Under the pieces are notes generated by a model, which was given only the letters and a program-made list of their open reading frames with translations, had not been told where the DNA came from and made no database searches. The translations under genes were made by a program, and so were the position numbers. Shown here one piece after another: positions 1-8,625 of a stretch of 33,889 nt of DNA (positions are counted from its first letter, which is position 1; each line of letters opens with the position of its first letter). The DNA lies in NCBI GenBank assembly GCA_023300375.1, contig JALZWO010000124.1, positions 1 through 33,889 of the forward strand, written 5' to 3'. The stretch comes from Granulosicoccus sp. Its GTDB lineage: Bacteria > Pseudomonadota > Gammaproteobacteria > Granulosicoccales > Granulosicoccaceae.

Positions 1-1503
1 CTCGACGGGCAGCTAGATATGCTGTACGTCGCCCCCGAGCGATTGCTGATGTCCACCATGATGTCGTTGCTCGATCGTGCGCAGATTGCTTTGTTTGCTA
101 TCGATGAGGCCCATTGCGTTTCACAGTGGGGCCACGACTTTCGCAAGGAATACATGGGCCTTGACGTGCTCTCGCAGCGTTTTCCAACAGTACCACGCAT
201 TGCCTTAACAGCGACAGCTGATGAGAGAACTCGTCAAGAAATCGCTAATAATTTAAATTTGAACGCCGCGCAGCAGTTTGTCAGTAGTTTTGACCGTCCT
301 AATATCCACTATGCCATTGGTGAGCCTGCAAATCCAAAAGAGGCATTGCTGTCTTTTTTGGACGAACATCACGTGGGTGATGCTGGCATTGTCTACTGCC
401 TTTCGCGTAAAAAAGTCGAGCAAACAGCTGAATGGCTTAATAAGAATGGTCGTCGCGCTGTGGCATACCATGCCGGCTTGCCGGCCATCGAGCGAGCACA
501 TAATCAGAAACGTTTTTTACACGAAGACGGTTTAATTGTCGTTGCGACTATTGCTTTTGGTATGGGAATAGACAAACCCGATGTGCGTTTCGTCGCACAT
601 CTTAATTTGCCAAAAAGCGTAGAAGCTTATTATCAGGAAACAGGCAGAGCGGGTCGTGATGGTCTTGCCTCCAATGCCTGGATGGCGTACGGACTTCAAG
701 ACGTCATTAATCTGCGTTCGATGATGTCGCAATCTGATGCCGACGAGAAGCACAAGCGCGTTGAGAACAATAAGCTTGAAACCATGCTGGGTTTGGCTGA
801 ACTCACCGGATGTAGGCGCACAGCATTGCTTAGTTACTTTGGCGATACGCTAGAAGCGCCGTGTGGTAATTGTGACAATTGCGTGAGCCCGCCCGAGACA
901 TGGGATGCCACAAACGATGCGCGAAAAGCACTTTCTTGTGTATACCGAACTGGGCAACGTTTTGGTGTCACTTATCTGGTAGACGTGCTGTTAGGGAAGC
1001 TCTCAGAGCGCATTCAGCGATTCGAACACGATAAACAGTCCACTTTTGGCATTGGCACTGATCTAACAGTGAGTGAATGGCGCAATCTTTTCCGACAATT
1101 AATTGCGCGTGGTTTGCTCGCGGTGGATGTTGATGGTCACGGGTCTGTGGTACTTACGGAGAGTTCCAGACCCGTGCTGCGCGGTGAGCAGAGCCTGCAC
1201 TTTCGCAAAGTGAAAGGCAACGCTGGGGGCTCAGGACGCGCACGTTCTGCTAAGCGTAAAAGTAAAATTGCTATCAGTGATCAAGACCAGCCGTTGTGGG
1301 AAGCCTTGCGAACATTGCGTAAACAGCTCAGCGATTTGGCGGGCGTTCCAGCGTACGTGGTTTTCAGCGATAATACCTTGGCAGACATGATCGCTATTAA
1401 GCCACGCGACGACAATGAGATGTCTAGTGTCAATGGCGTGGGTAGTCACAAGCTTGAACAGTACGGTGATGAATTCCTTGCCGTAATTCGTGACTATGGC
1501 TAA
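1..1503 (+). CDS. recQ: ATP-dependent DNA helicase RecQ (5' end outside window)
   Basis: A 3'-5' DNA helicase that unwinds recombination and stalled-fork intermediates. The reading frame is open from base 1, so the N-terminus, including the Walker A motif (roughly the first 110 residues of the family), lies outside the window. Visible in order are LYVAPERLL, motif II with DEAH ([15 protein letters not shown]), motif III (ALTATAD), motif IV ([12 protein letters not shown]), and motifs V and VI ([28 protein letters not shown]). The RQC zinc-binding cysteines follow in [13 protein letters not shown] and CGNCDNC. A winged-helix region comes next, then a C-terminal HRDC domain beginning near [14 protein letters not shown], in the last 80 or so residues. 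The order is that of complete bacterial RecQ. The stop codon overlaps by a few bases the stop of the convergent hypothetical gene. The call is secure; only the 5' end is missing. Confidence 0.97.
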   Translation, partial: LDGQLDMLYVAPERLLMSTMMSLLDRAQIALFAIDEAHCVSQWGHDFRKEYMGLDVLSQRFPTVPRIALTATADERTRQEIANNLNLNAAQQFVSSFDRPNIHYAIGEPANPKEALLSFLDEHHVGDAGIVYCLSRKKVEQTAEWLNKNGRRAVAYHAGLPAIERAHNQKRFLHEDGLIVVATIAFGMGIDKPDVRFVAHLNLPKSVEAYYQETGRAGRDGLASNAWMAYGLQDVINLRSMMSQSDADEKHKRVENNKLETMLGLAELTGCRRTALLSYFGDTLEAPCGNCDNCVSPPETWDATNDARKALSCVYRTGQRFGVTYLVDVLLGKLSERIQRFEHDKQSTFGIGTDLTVSEWRNLFRQLIARGLLAVDVDGHGSVVLTESSRPVLRGEQSLHFRKVKGNAGGSGRARSAKRKSKIAISDQDQPLWEALRTLRKQLSDLAGVPAYVVFSDNTLADMIAIKPRDDNEMSSVNGVGSHKLEQYGDEFLAVIRDYG

Positions 1504-1799
1504 TGCACAAAATCCATTGTGTCTCGCTTTGAGTAACGAATTTCGCGAGTCAGTAGATCGCCTGCTAAAGAATACTGCTCCCAACCCACTTGCCGTCTGT
1601 ACGGGGGTTGGAGAGAGCGATTGGTCCACGTGCGAAAACGGGCAATCAGATTGTGATTGTTATCGTGTTCGTCTAGCCAACGGGTCTCGTAAACCATTCG
1701 ATTTTTTTCTACCCGGTTGACATCACTCATAGTGAGTGAATGATCGCTGGGCAGGTCGAATAGACGCGCGAAATCTTGTGTATTGTTGTCGTTACTCAT
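1500..1799 (-). CDS. Conserved-looking hypothetical protein, 99 aa
   Basis: A short soluble protein of unknown function. The ATG at 1799 is preferred. An in-frame TTG six codons upstream is possible but adds only MCTLTQ. The protein is acidic at the start and then has a tryptophan- and arginine-rich core ([22 protein letters not shown], then [20 protein letters not shown]), which looks like a small beta-sheet fold. That patterning makes it more credible than the opposing 76-residue plus-strand ORF in the same place. There is no signal peptide or membrane helix. It ends tail-to-tail with recQ, the two stops overlapping by about 4 bases, so no terminator can lie between them. No family is recognised. 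Confidence 0.7.
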   Translation of the reverse strand: MSNDNNTQDFARLFDLPSDHSLTMSDVNRVEKNRMVYETRWLDEHDNNHNLIARFRTWTNRSLQPPYRRQVGWEQYSLAGDLLTREIRYSKRDTMDFVH

Positions 1800-1844
1800 T
1801 TGCGTTAGCGTACACAAAGATTGCGATGAAGCCTGTGAGCAATA

Positions 1845-2861
1845 TCAAGCTTCGCTAGAGGCGTGCGTTCTGCCCTTGATAAAATTGAGACGCTCGTGCC
1901 TCAGCAGCCAGTTATCGACCAAATAGTGAATCGGTATGCTTACTAGTGTGCAGACAACTAACGATATAACAACGAACAGATAAGCTGCCAGTCCGCCATC
2001 ACCCAATAGAGGCGGCAGTACTTTGCGCAGGATTCCTAAGGTAAATATATGGCTGAGATAGAGCGCATAAGAGGCATCTCCTAGCAATACAGCCCAATCG
2101 TAGTGCTTTACGCGAATAAAAAGACAAGCCAAAACAATGAAGAAAGAGGCCATGCCGTATTTTAATATTCTGACAACGGGCATATCCAAGAGCAGTAGGC
2201 ATAAGGCGAATACCAGTAAATACCAGCTGGTGGATGGCGGCAATCTAAACCCTCGTTTCCACGCCACTGCTAGTAGCATCCCCAATATAAATTCGAAAAC
2301 AATACTTAAAGAGAAAAACTTGGCCAGGGCGGACTCACCATCATTGAAATAGCTGGCAAGCACGAAAACTATGCTGATAAAAGCGCTGATGAATGCAATG
2401 CGAAAGCGGGCCGCTAAGAACAGAGATAGTGCAAACACCGAGTAGAAGTACATTTCGAAAACCAGTGACCAACCCGGTGCTACCAAAGGCCATACATGGT
2501 CGCTGTGTGCCACGCTCCAGTGCGGAATGAACGCAAGGCTCATAAGCAGGGAGTCTAGACTAAACGTTGTGGCTTTGAATGTTGATGGCAGGAACAACAG
2601 TATTGCGGCCATCAGACCAGTAAAGAACCAGTACAGCGGAATGACACGTCTAACGCGATTGGCGAAGAACGCATGCGGCGTGTCGTCCGGCTTGGCGATG
2701 TAGATCATGATGAAGCCTGAGAGGACAAAAAATATGTCAACCCCAAAGCTGCCTGTTTCTCTCAGGAATATTTCGTACTCGGGCACCTGCATCGCCGAGT
2801 GGCTATAAACCACTGCAAGCGCAGCGAAGGCTCGCAGGTATTGCAGTGCATGCAGTCTCAT
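1845..2861 (-). CDS. Acyltransferase family 3 (OafA/NodX-type) membrane protein
   Basis: An integral membrane acyltransferase of the type that O-acetylates surface sugars such as O-antigen, exopolysaccharide or periplasmic glycans. At 338 residues it is of usual length for a single-domain member. The N-terminus has the family signature: LQYLRAFAALAVVYSHS (Arg in helix 1, His near its end), then FGVDIFFVLSGFIM and ANRVRRVIPLYW. About ten hydrophobic segments follow, including ASYALYLSHIFTLGIL, which corresponds to the family's conserved YLxH motif. No periplasmic SGNH domain is fused at the C-terminus. The gene is transcribed in the same direction as the two esterase-like lipoprotein genes upstream of it. 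The start codon has no visible Shine-Dalgarno sequence and lies 4 bases behind a perfect TATAAT. The donor and target sugar cannot be told from sequence. Confidence 0.9.
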   Translation of the reverse strand: MRLHALQYLRAFAALAVVYSHSAMQVPEYEIFLRETGSFGVDIFFVLSGFIMIYIAKPDDTPHAFFANRVRRVIPLYWFFTGLMAAILLFLPSTFKATTFSLDSLLMSLAFIPHWSVAHSDHVWPLVAPGWSLVFEMYFYSVFALSLFLAARFRIAFISAFISIVFVLASYFNDGESALAKFFSLSIVFEFILGMLLAVAWKRGFRLPPSTSWYLLVFALCLLLLDMPVVRILKYGMASFFIVLACLFIRVKHYDWAVLLGDASYALYLSHIFTLGILRKVLPPLLGDGGLAAYLFVVISLVVCTLVSIPIHYLVDNWLLRHERLNFIKGRTHASSEA

Positions 2862-2865
2862 TTAT

Positions 2866-2871
2866 ATTATA
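2866..2871 (-). promoter_or_regulatory. -10 box (TATAAT) abutting the acyltransferase start
   Basis: On the minus strand a perfect TATAAT is followed by only 4 bases and then the ATG at 2861. No convincing -35 hexamer is seen at 16-18 bp. If used, the transcript would begin at or within the start codon, giving a leaderless message. Confidence 0.35.
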
Positions 2872-3028
2872 TCGGCGCAGGCGATAGGAATCTTGAGTTG
2901 ATTATAGTTGCTAGATGCGTGCAAATCTGTTTAGACTTTGTTCTGGTGTGGATTCTAGCTAAATAGCCTACGTTAAACATTGTCACGAGGGCAAGCAGCA
3001 TTGCAAACCCTGGTTGACAGCAAAGCTG

Positions 3029-4447
3029 TTACTGTTGTGCGGCAGCGTCCAGCAGAGCTTGATAATAACGATTCCCGGATTCTCTTAAGGCCGCAGGGCC
3101 AAAATGTATGCAAGACGAATTACCACAAGGGAATCCATTGGCAGGTGTAAGGTCAACGTGATTTGACACTCCACCATATTCTACGGTGTTCGGGAAGTTA
3201 AAGTGCGCATCGTCTATCATTTGCTTGGATGTTGCAAATACAGAGAGATCTTCGCGCTCGTCTGCACCTCGAGACATTGTGCCCACCACAAATGGGATAT
3301 TGGCGTCGCTAATGCGATTCAGCGATTCGTTACCCACATAGTCGAGCTGGACTCTGAATTCCTCAACTAGATTTTTCATGTTGTCTGCGTATAGGGGGGC
3401 GCAGCGCTCATTCGAATCTGACTCACCTTGGTGCCATAAGATGCCGCGAAGTACACCGCCAGCTTCGCGTATCGCTAAGTTGCTGCGCGTTACAGCTCGA
3501 TCAAACAGCAGAGTGTTGCCAAGGTCTGGGTTATCTGTTTGCGATGGCATCCAGTTTCCGTCCGGGCCGGTAGTGTTGTTGCAAAAAGATGATCCTGCCC
3601 AAGCGGCTGGTACGAGTACGATATTCGCTGACGTGTTGTTGAGTGCGCTTTTGGCGAAACTCAGGCCTAGACCGATAAAGGCTTGAGACTTGCCACCTTC
3701 CGTGAATTCGTCGAAGGGGATGTGTAATGGATCAAGTGCTTCAACGAGCGTCGGATCTTCAGCATTTACTGCTTCTGACGTATAGTCAGAATCGATCACA
3801 AATACGTCACTGTCACGATTTTCCGAGACATTGAGCTGCAAAATCCGAGGATTTGGCTCATCGGCACCACCAACGAAGGATTCACGCGTATCGTCGCCGC
3901 TAAATCCAACCATGTTGCTCTGACCCACCAAAAGGTATACGTCGGGCGCTGACGTTGGCTGAACCGACACACTAAACTCGATGCGGTCTGTGCCTGATCC
4001 GTCGCTGGCGATGATGATGAAGTCGCGTTGTTGGGCCAATATGGGTTGGTCACTAATCGCTAGTTTGAGTATTGCCTCACTTTCGTCCTCGCTGGGCGTA
4101 AGTTGCAAGCGTGAAAAGCTGCTGGTGACGAAGGCGACGTCGGCATCGCTCTGTCCTCTGATATCAAGCGTGACAGGGTTACTGTGCCCGTTGCTACGTT
4201 CTAGGCTCAAAGGTATGCGTAGGCCTACCTGGTCGCCTTCTATCAGCACTAGGCCAGGGCCTGCAGAACGTAGGATTCTAAAATCTACCTCAGCTTCAAC
4301 GGGTGGGGTCGTGCCCACGGTGCCGCCCGTAACCACTGCGTCGTCTGCGCCGCCGCCACACGCAGCGAGCGTGGACACTAACAGCGCTAGGCCAAATTTG
4401 GAGGCGAGTGTTCTGGAAATACGAAGTTTGGAAAATAGTCGAGTCAC
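3029..4447 (-). CDS. Lipoprotein with sialate O-acetylesterase/CE6-like domain (copy 1)
   Basis: A probable outer-membrane or surface carbohydrate esterase that removes acetyl groups. The start is GTG, with no upstream alternative. A hydrophobic signal ends in a lipobox LAAC with Cys30 as the lipid-bearing residue. Residues 35-165 form a beta-rich, Calx-beta/cadherin-like region. The SGNH-type esterase domain begins at TSAPDVYLLVGQSNMVG, with Ser177 the likely nucleophile. It continues with LVPAAWAGSSFC, the block RGILWHQGESDSN and a C-terminal SCIHFG that supplies the probable catalytic His. Those blocks match the SASA/carbohydrate esterase family 6 pattern. It is a clear paralogue of the next gene upstream, sharing order and motifs. 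The two plus an acyltransferase form a same-strand group. Substrate unknown. Confidence 0.85.
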   Translation of the reverse strand: MTRLFSKLRISRTLASKFGLALLVSTLAACGGGADDAVVTGGTVGTTPPVEAEVDFRILRSAGPGLVLIEGDQVGLRIPLSLERSNGHSNPVTLDIRGQSDADVAFVTSSFSRLQLTPSEDESEAILKLAISDQPILAQQRDFIIIASDGSGTDRIEFSVSVQPTSAPDVYLLVGQSNMVGFSGDDTRESFVGGADEPNPRILQLNVSENRDSDVFVIDSDYTSEAVNAEDPTLVEALDPLHIPFDEFTEGGKSQAFIGLGLSFAKSALNNTSANIVLVPAAWAGSSFCNNTTGPDGNWMPSQTDNPDLGNTLLFDRAVTRSNLAIREAGGVLRGILWHQGESDSNERCAPLYADNMKNLVEEFRVQLDYVGNESLNRISDANIPFVVGTMSRGADEREDLSVFATSKQMIDDAHFNFPNTVEYGGVSNHVDLTPANGFPCGNSSCIHFGPAALRESGNRYYQALLDAAAQQ

Positions 4448-4602
4448 TTAATTTATTCGTCCAATTAACAGTGCCGAAATATTAACGGCCATGCCGATTG
4501 CTTTGAGTGAAGCGGTTGGCGAGTTGAAATACCGAGATGTGAAGTAGTCTGATTTATAGTGCATAAACAATCTAAAATCTCTTCAAATCCTGTGAAGTCG
4601 CG

Positions 4603-6057
4603 TCACGGTAATGTTGAAATAAGTGCCTCGTAGTACCTGACACCCATTTCACGCAACGCTTCTGAACCAAAGTGAATGCAAGAACCGACCCCACAAGGAT
4701 AGACGCGTGGAATAAGATCGTCAGAATTTACGTGGTTTGCATGATTTATTTGCTCACCAACGGTGCGATGTGCCGCATCGACCAACAGTTTTGTAGGTGA
4801 AAACGGAAGTTGTCCGTCGCCCATTGACATGGTGCCGACGATAAAAGGGATATCGGCATCTGGGCCTCGAGCTACAGCCCCTCTGGCGTCTTCCTCTATA
4901 TTACTGCGCATAGAGCGAACCATGTCTTGTAGGTTTTGCGCGTAGGCTGAGGCACATACCTCGCTATTGTTGGAGTCGGCTTCGCCTTGATGCCAGAGAA
5001 TGCCACGCAGAATTCCACCAGTTTGCTCCAGTGCCAGATTGGTTCTAGCAATAGCGCGATCATGCAATAAAGTACCGCTAAATGCGACATTCGTTTGTGG
5101 GGTCGCGCTCCAGCCCACGCCTGGTAGTAGGTTGGTTTCGCGGCTGCAAAAGCCGGTGTCTGACCAAGCAGCGGGTACCAGAAGTATTTCAGCTGTCGTG
5201 TCAGCTAATGCGCGTTTTGCAAATGACAAGCCTAGCCCAATGCGAGTTCCTGTCTTGGTTCCAGCGCTTTCCAGTCCAGTGTGAAGAGGATCTAACGCGA
5301 GTGTCACAGGGTTGTTGGTGTCGACTAGGCTGTCAGGGTTGGTAAACGAGGCAATGTTGGGGAAATTGTCGCCGTCGTTGCCAGTTACGTTAAGTTGTTT
5401 GATGCGTTCAACGGGCTCGTCAAGGCCACCTCGGCCTGATTGCCTTGCATCATCTTCACTATTGCCAACCATATTGCTCTGCCCGATGAGCAGGTAAACA
5501 TCAGGGGCGCTGGTGGGTGTTACACGCAAAGTCAGAACCTGTGCGAATATCTCTCCGTCAGCGTCAATAGCACTCACTTGAATACTGCGTTCGTGAGTCT
5601 GGATGGGTCTGGGGCCGAGATCTATAGAAAGTTGTAACTGTGTTTGTTGTTCATCTACGCTGATGACGCTGTCGTTGTATCGCCGACCGAGTCCTTCGTT
5701 GTCTACTGCAGTTACACCAGATACAAACAGATTGATGTCGCTCTGGTGTTCTTCAGATCTAGTTATTGTGATGGGGAACTGTGCGAAACCTGCACCTTCC
5801 ACTACTGTAAACTCAGTAGTGTCGAAAATTAACTCAAACTGACTAGAAGGGATGGTGCCTGCGGACGGCACCTCGGTTACTCTATCGTCAGGGGCGTTTT
5901 GATTTGCACCATCGTCCTGGCCTTGACTGCCATCTTGGCTTGGCACTTGTGAGCCTGTTTGAGGAGTCTGTTGAAGATCACTTGAGCAACCAGCAACAAG
6001 TGCACCTACAAGAAAAAGGACGCTGATGGTTCGGATTTTTAGAAAGACAAGTTTCAT
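4603..6057 (-). CDS. Lipoprotein with sialate O-acetylesterase/CE6-like domain (copy 2)
   Basis: A paralogue of the gene at 3029-4447 and the first gene of this minus-strand group. The signal sequence ends in a lipobox LVAGC, with Cys24 lipidated. It is followed by a low-complexity linker rich in Gln, Ser, Gly and Asp to about residue 60, of the kind that holds a domain away from the membrane. A beta-rich region covers residues 73-180. The esterase domain begins at TSAPDVYLLIGQSNMVG, with Ser194 the probable nucleophile. It includes LVPAAWSDTGFC, RGILWHQGEADSN, IPFIVGTMSMGDG and SCIHFGSEALREMGVRYYEA with the probable catalytic His. The linker is longer than in copy 1, and the beta-rich regions have diverged more than the catalytic blocks, which fits an old tandem duplication. 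Substrate is not determinable. Confidence 0.85.
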   Translation of the reverse strand: MKLVFLKIRTISVLFLVGALVAGCSSDLQQTPQTGSQVPSQDGSQGQDDGANQNAPDDRVTEVPSAGTIPSSQFELIFDTTEFTVVEGAGFAQFPITITRSEEHQSDINLFVSGVTAVDNEGLGRRYNDSVISVDEQQTQLQLSIDLGPRPIQTHERSIQVSAIDADGEIFAQVLTLRVTPTSAPDVYLLIGQSNMVGNSEDDARQSGRGGLDEPVERIKQLNVTGNDGDNFPNIASFTNPDSLVDTNNPVTLALDPLHTGLESAGTKTGTRIGLGLSFAKRALADTTAEILLVPAAWSDTGFCSRETNLLPGVGWSATPQTNVAFSGTLLHDRAIARTNLALEQTGGILRGILWHQGEADSNNSEVCASAYAQNLQDMVRSMRSNIEEDARGAVARGPDADIPFIVGTMSMGDGQLPFSPTKLLVDAAHRTVGEQINHANHVNSDDLIPRVYPCGVGSCIHFGSEALREMGVRYYEALISTLP

Positions 6058-6063
6058 GGTTGT

Positions 6064-6069
6064 TATATA
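6064..6069 (-). promoter_or_regulatory. -10-like box (TATATA) six bases before the esterase-2 ATG
   Basis: On the minus strand TATATA is followed by exactly six bases (ACAACC) and then the ATG at 6057. A start site at the usual distance from a -10 box would therefore be the A of the ATG. No Shine-Dalgarno sequence is present. No clear -35 is seen. Confidence 0.3.
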
Positions 6070-6239
6070 AGAGCGCCGGATTCATATTCAGTTCGTCGCG
6101 AGTCTAGCAGAGCACCGCCCTGCGTTCTGTAACAAGTTATCGAACTTACCTAAGTGCAATTGAGTTTTGTGAGGCAATAGTCCCTAGTTTTCATACCTGT
6201 GAAAGCTATTGATGTGTAGCGTTTGGATCAGTTTTTCCA

Positions 6240-6278
6240 CAGTGTCATGTTAATATCTTCCAAAAACAGTGACATGTT
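6240..6278. repeat. Two 12-bp direct repeats upstream of mrpE
   Basis: CAGTGTCATGTT (6240-6251) and CAGTGACATGTT (6267-6278) differ at one base and are spaced 27 bp apart. They lie about 40-75 bp before the chosen mrpE start, in the 259-bp gap at 6058-6316. They could be a pair of regulator binding sites for the antiporter operon. No matching known operator is recognised. Confidence 0.3.
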
Positions 6279-6316
6279 TCGCGATTCTTCGCGCTTCTCG
6301 GACAATCCATATACGT

Positions 6317-6820
6317 ATGCCGCAATTTTTTCGCCTGATATTGACTCTGGCTTGCCTTTGGTTTTTGCTGTCAGGATACTTCAAGGCACAGTTTTTAATT
6401 CTCGGTGTCATCTGTGTTGTGCTCGTGGTTGTTTTAGCCTACCGAATGCGATTAGTAGAACATCGCGGACAGTTGATTTACTTTAGCTTCTCGCAGATTC
6501 TGGCTTATTGGACATGGCTGTTGTGGCAGATCGTCCTAAGTAATATAGATGTGACTCGCCGTGTTTGGGGCCGTGAGCTGAATATCAAACCAGCGTTGCA
6601 AGTGGTCAGTGTCTCGCCTGACACGGAGATGGGTCGAGTAATCTACGCAAATTCGATAACTCTCACGCCTGGCACAACGGCTATTAACTTCACGCCTGAG
6701 GATCATATTCTTGTGCATGCGTTGCATGAGGATAGCTTGGCTGAGTTGGAGGCTGGTGAAATGGCAAGCCGTATTCGAGCTTTCGAATCCCACTTACGCA
6801 AAAAATCTGGGAGTTACTAG
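6317..6820 (+). CDS. mrpE: Mrp-type Na+/H+ antiporter subunit E
   Basis: A small membrane subunit of the multi-subunit cation/proton antiporter (Mrp/Mnh/Pha). It is needed for assembly or full activity and is not itself a transporter. The start at MPQFFRLILTLACLWFLLSG was chosen because it begins the first membrane helix, as in the family; a GTG 16 codons upstream adds a non-homologous-looking leader. It gives 167 residues, within the family range. Two to three hydrophobic segments at the N-terminus are followed by a cytoplasmic part with the MrpE-like stretch VIYANSITLTPGTTAINF and then ILVHALHEDSL. It is the first gene of the operon. The next start follows its stop after one base. No strong Shine-Dalgarno sequence is seen. 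Confidence 0.9.
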   Translation: MPQFFRLILTLACLWFLLSGYFKAQFLILGVICVVLVVVLAYRMRLVEHRGQLIYFSFSQILAYWTWLLWQIVLSNIDVTRRVWGRELNIKPALQVVSVSPDTEMGRVIYANSITLTPGTTAINFTPEDHILVHALHEDSLAELEAGEMASRIRAFESHLRKKSGSY

Positions 6821-6821
6821 G

Positions 6822-7103
6822 ATGTTTGTTGCTGCAACTATTGCGTTGTTGATTACGATGGCGCTGACGCTCTGGCGTGCCCTTGTTGGCCCTACGCAAT
6901 TCGATCGCTTGTTAGCGGTCAATTCGTTTGGTACAAAAACCGTTTTGCTGATAGCCGTTTATGGGTTTTTAACAGGCAGGCCTGACTTTCTGGATATTGC
7001 GCTCGTCTACGCACTGATTAATTTCTTGGGCACTATCGCCGTATTGAAGTTTTTCGAGCAGGACGATTTGGGTAGTGGACAATATCAGGAGGATGATTAC
7101 TGA
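6822..7103 (+). CDS. mrpF: Mrp-type Na+/H+ antiporter subunit F
   Basis: A 93-residue three-helix membrane subunit. The start at 6822 gives MFVAATIALLITMALTLWRA and avoids a long non-homologous upstream extension in the same frame. The family motif GPTQFDRLLAVNSFGTKTV is clear, followed by RPDFLDIALVYALINFLGTIAVLKF, which is typical of MrpF/PhaF. A short acidic tail ends in DDY. The gene begins one base after mrpE stops and its stop overlaps the mrpG ATG by one base (TGATG). The AGGAGGA near its end is the ribosome binding site for mrpG. Subunit F is a structural part of the Mrp complex. Confidence 0.93.
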   Translation: MFVAATIALLITMALTLWRALVGPTQFDRLLAVNSFGTKTVLLIAVYGFLTGRPDFLDIALVYALINFLGTIAVLKFFEQDDLGSGQYQEDDY

Positions 7104-7561
7104 TGATTGATCTACTGATATTGCTCGTTAGCTGGGCGTTAATGATTGTGGGTTGCGTCTTTGTTGTCTCAGGCGCTGTGGCGTTGGTACGCATGCCAGA
7201 TCTTTACACGCGGTTGCACGGCGCTAGCTTAACGGATACTGGAGGCACTCTGGTTATAGGGCTCGCGCTGATCATTCAAGCTTTGTTTGTGTTTGATAAC
7301 TCAATGGCCGCCGTAAAGATGGGGTTGATTCTGTTATTTACGCTTTTTACCTCTCCTACGGCCTCTCACGCTTTAGCAAAAACGGCGTTGTTATGTGGGC
7401 AAGTACCCCTTGACGCAAAAGGCAATCCTTTGCTTGATGGGCCAGAGCAGGCAAGTTTGCTAGCTCGTTCGCGTCCTGCGGATTATCGTCACGGTCAAGA
7501 TAAAGAGCGTATTGCTCAGCAGATACAAGCCTTGGACAATCGTGGTGGAGATGAATCCTGA
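7103..7561 (+). CDS. mrpG: Mrp-type Na+/H+ antiporter subunit G
   Basis: A membrane subunit of the antiporter complex, 152 residues. The family core is clear: helix 1, then VRMPDLYTRLHGASLTDTGGTLVIGLAL, then a helix and LLFTLFTSPTASHALAKTAL, which is diagnostic for MrpG/PhaG. The protein carries a hydrophilic C-terminal tail of about 50 residues (RSRPADYRHGQDKERIAQQI and on), longer than in many MrpG proteins. It is translationally coupled at both ends, with one-base TGATG overlaps with mrpF and the next gene, and has a strong AGGAGG-type ribosome binding site. Confidence 0.93.
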   Translation: MIDLLILLVSWALMIVGCVFVVSGAVALVRMPDLYTRLHGASLTDTGGTLVIGLALIIQALFVFDNSMAAVKMGLILLFTLFTSPTASHALAKTALLCGQVPLDAKGNPLLDGPEQASLLARSRPADYRHGQDKERIAQQIQALDNRGGDES

Positions 7562-8625
7562 TGGAAGCTACCGTAGCTAATGTTTTATTGACATTTCTAG
7601 CTGTAACAGCCGTTGGCATCATCATGTTGCGTGATCTGTTGGCTGCAGTCATTTTACTGGGAGCGTATAGCCTCATCGCTGCGGGTGCATTCGTTGTTAT
7701 GGATGCAGTGGATGTAGCCTTTACTGAAGCCGCAGTAGGTTCTGGAATTTCGACTATCTTGTTTTTGGGCGCGCTATCGTTTACACGACACGATCAAAAG
7801 CCGCGCCCTAACCATAGTTGGATGGCGCTGTTTTTAGCTGTGGCTGCAGGTGGACTACTGATCTATGGCACTCTTGATATGCCTTACTATGGCAGCGCAA
7901 CCTCTGCTGCTCAGACAAACCCTGGATTGGCAGTTCGCTTTCTGGAGGAATCAGGCAGCGAAGTAGGCCCGCCCAATATCGTCACATCGGTGTTAGCCAG
8001 TTACCGAGGCTACGACACCTTAGGCGAAACGATGGTTGTATTCGCAGCGGGCATCGCGGTGTTGAGTATATTGGGGTTAAAACGACGTCGTCCTGGTGAG
8101 AACGCACCGCTTGACGCACCCGGTGACAAGACTACAACTTTAGTAGTGAATTCATCTGCCGATGACGGTTCAATAGCCTCTCCTAATGAGATGAAGCGCT
8201 ATCCAAGGCAACGCCATCGTGTCTTGCAAGTGGTGACAAAACTTGTCATACCCTTTGTATTGATGTTTGGACTTTATGTCCAGTTTCACGGTGACTATGG
8301 TCCGGGTGGTGGCTTTCAGGCTGGGGTGATCTTTGCCTCGGGTTTTATCTTATACGGGCTTATCTTCGGACTGCAGAAAACCCGCGCGATCATGCCACCT
8401 TCGGCATTGCGCATTTTAATGTGCCTTGGGCTCTTGTTGTACTGCGGCACAGGTCTCCTAACGATGGTGCTTGGCGGTAACTTACTCGATTACAACGTGC
8501 TTGCACACGATGCTCTGCACGGTCAACACTGGGGAATCTTTACGGTTGAACTGGGAGTGGGTATCACAGTTACGGGCGTGATGATCAGCTTGTTCTATAA
8601 CTTTGCCAGCAAGCGGTCTTTGTAA
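7561..8625 (+). CDS. Fusion of MrpA C-terminal (DUF4040-like) domain and MrpB
   Basis: A 354-residue membrane protein with two modules. Residues 1-80 (TVANVLLTFLAVTAVGIIML, then AVILLGAYSLIAAGAFVVMDAVDVAFTEAAVG) match the domain that sits near the C-terminus of full-length MrpA and is the MbhD-like subunit in archaeal complexes. After further helices and a hydrophilic linker, residues 215-350 are MrpB: VIPFVLMFGLYVQFHGDYGP, GGGFQAGVIFASGFILYGL, and DYNVLAHDALHGQHWGIFTVELGVGITVTGVMI. The full-length MrpA of Bacillus-type operons is therefore broken up here: its antiporter part is the separate gene at 12351 and its tail is fused to B. Overlaps of one base join it to mrpG and mrpC. In Mrp structures this region helps form the cation path. 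Confidence 0.9.
   Translation: MEATVANVLLTFLAVTAVGIIMLRDLLAAVILLGAYSLIAAGAFVVMDAVDVAFTEAAVGSGISTILFLGALSFTRHDQKPRPNHSWMALFLAVAAGGLLIYGTLDMPYYGSATSAAQTNPGLAVRFLEESGSEVGPPNIVTSVLASYRGYDTLGETMVVFAAGIAVLSILGLKRRRPGENAPLDAPGDKTTTLVVNSSADDGSIASPNEMKRYPRQRHRVLQVVTKLVIPFVLMFGLYVQFHGDYGPGGGFQAGVIFASGFILYGLIFGLQKTRAIMPPSALRILMCLGLLLYCGTGLLTMVLGGNLLDYNVLAHDALHGQHWGIFTVELGVGITVTGVMISLFYNFASKRSL

Noticed and set aside
1490-1720. 76-codon plus-strand ORF after recQ
   Set aside because: It overlaps the better-patterned 99-residue minus-strand gene, starts inside recQ, and has a Cys-rich composition typical of a shadow frame.
3981-4451. 156-codon plus-strand ORF across esterase copy 1
   Set aside because: Antisense shadow of the lipoprotein gene. 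Ser/Pro-rich with no recognisable motif.
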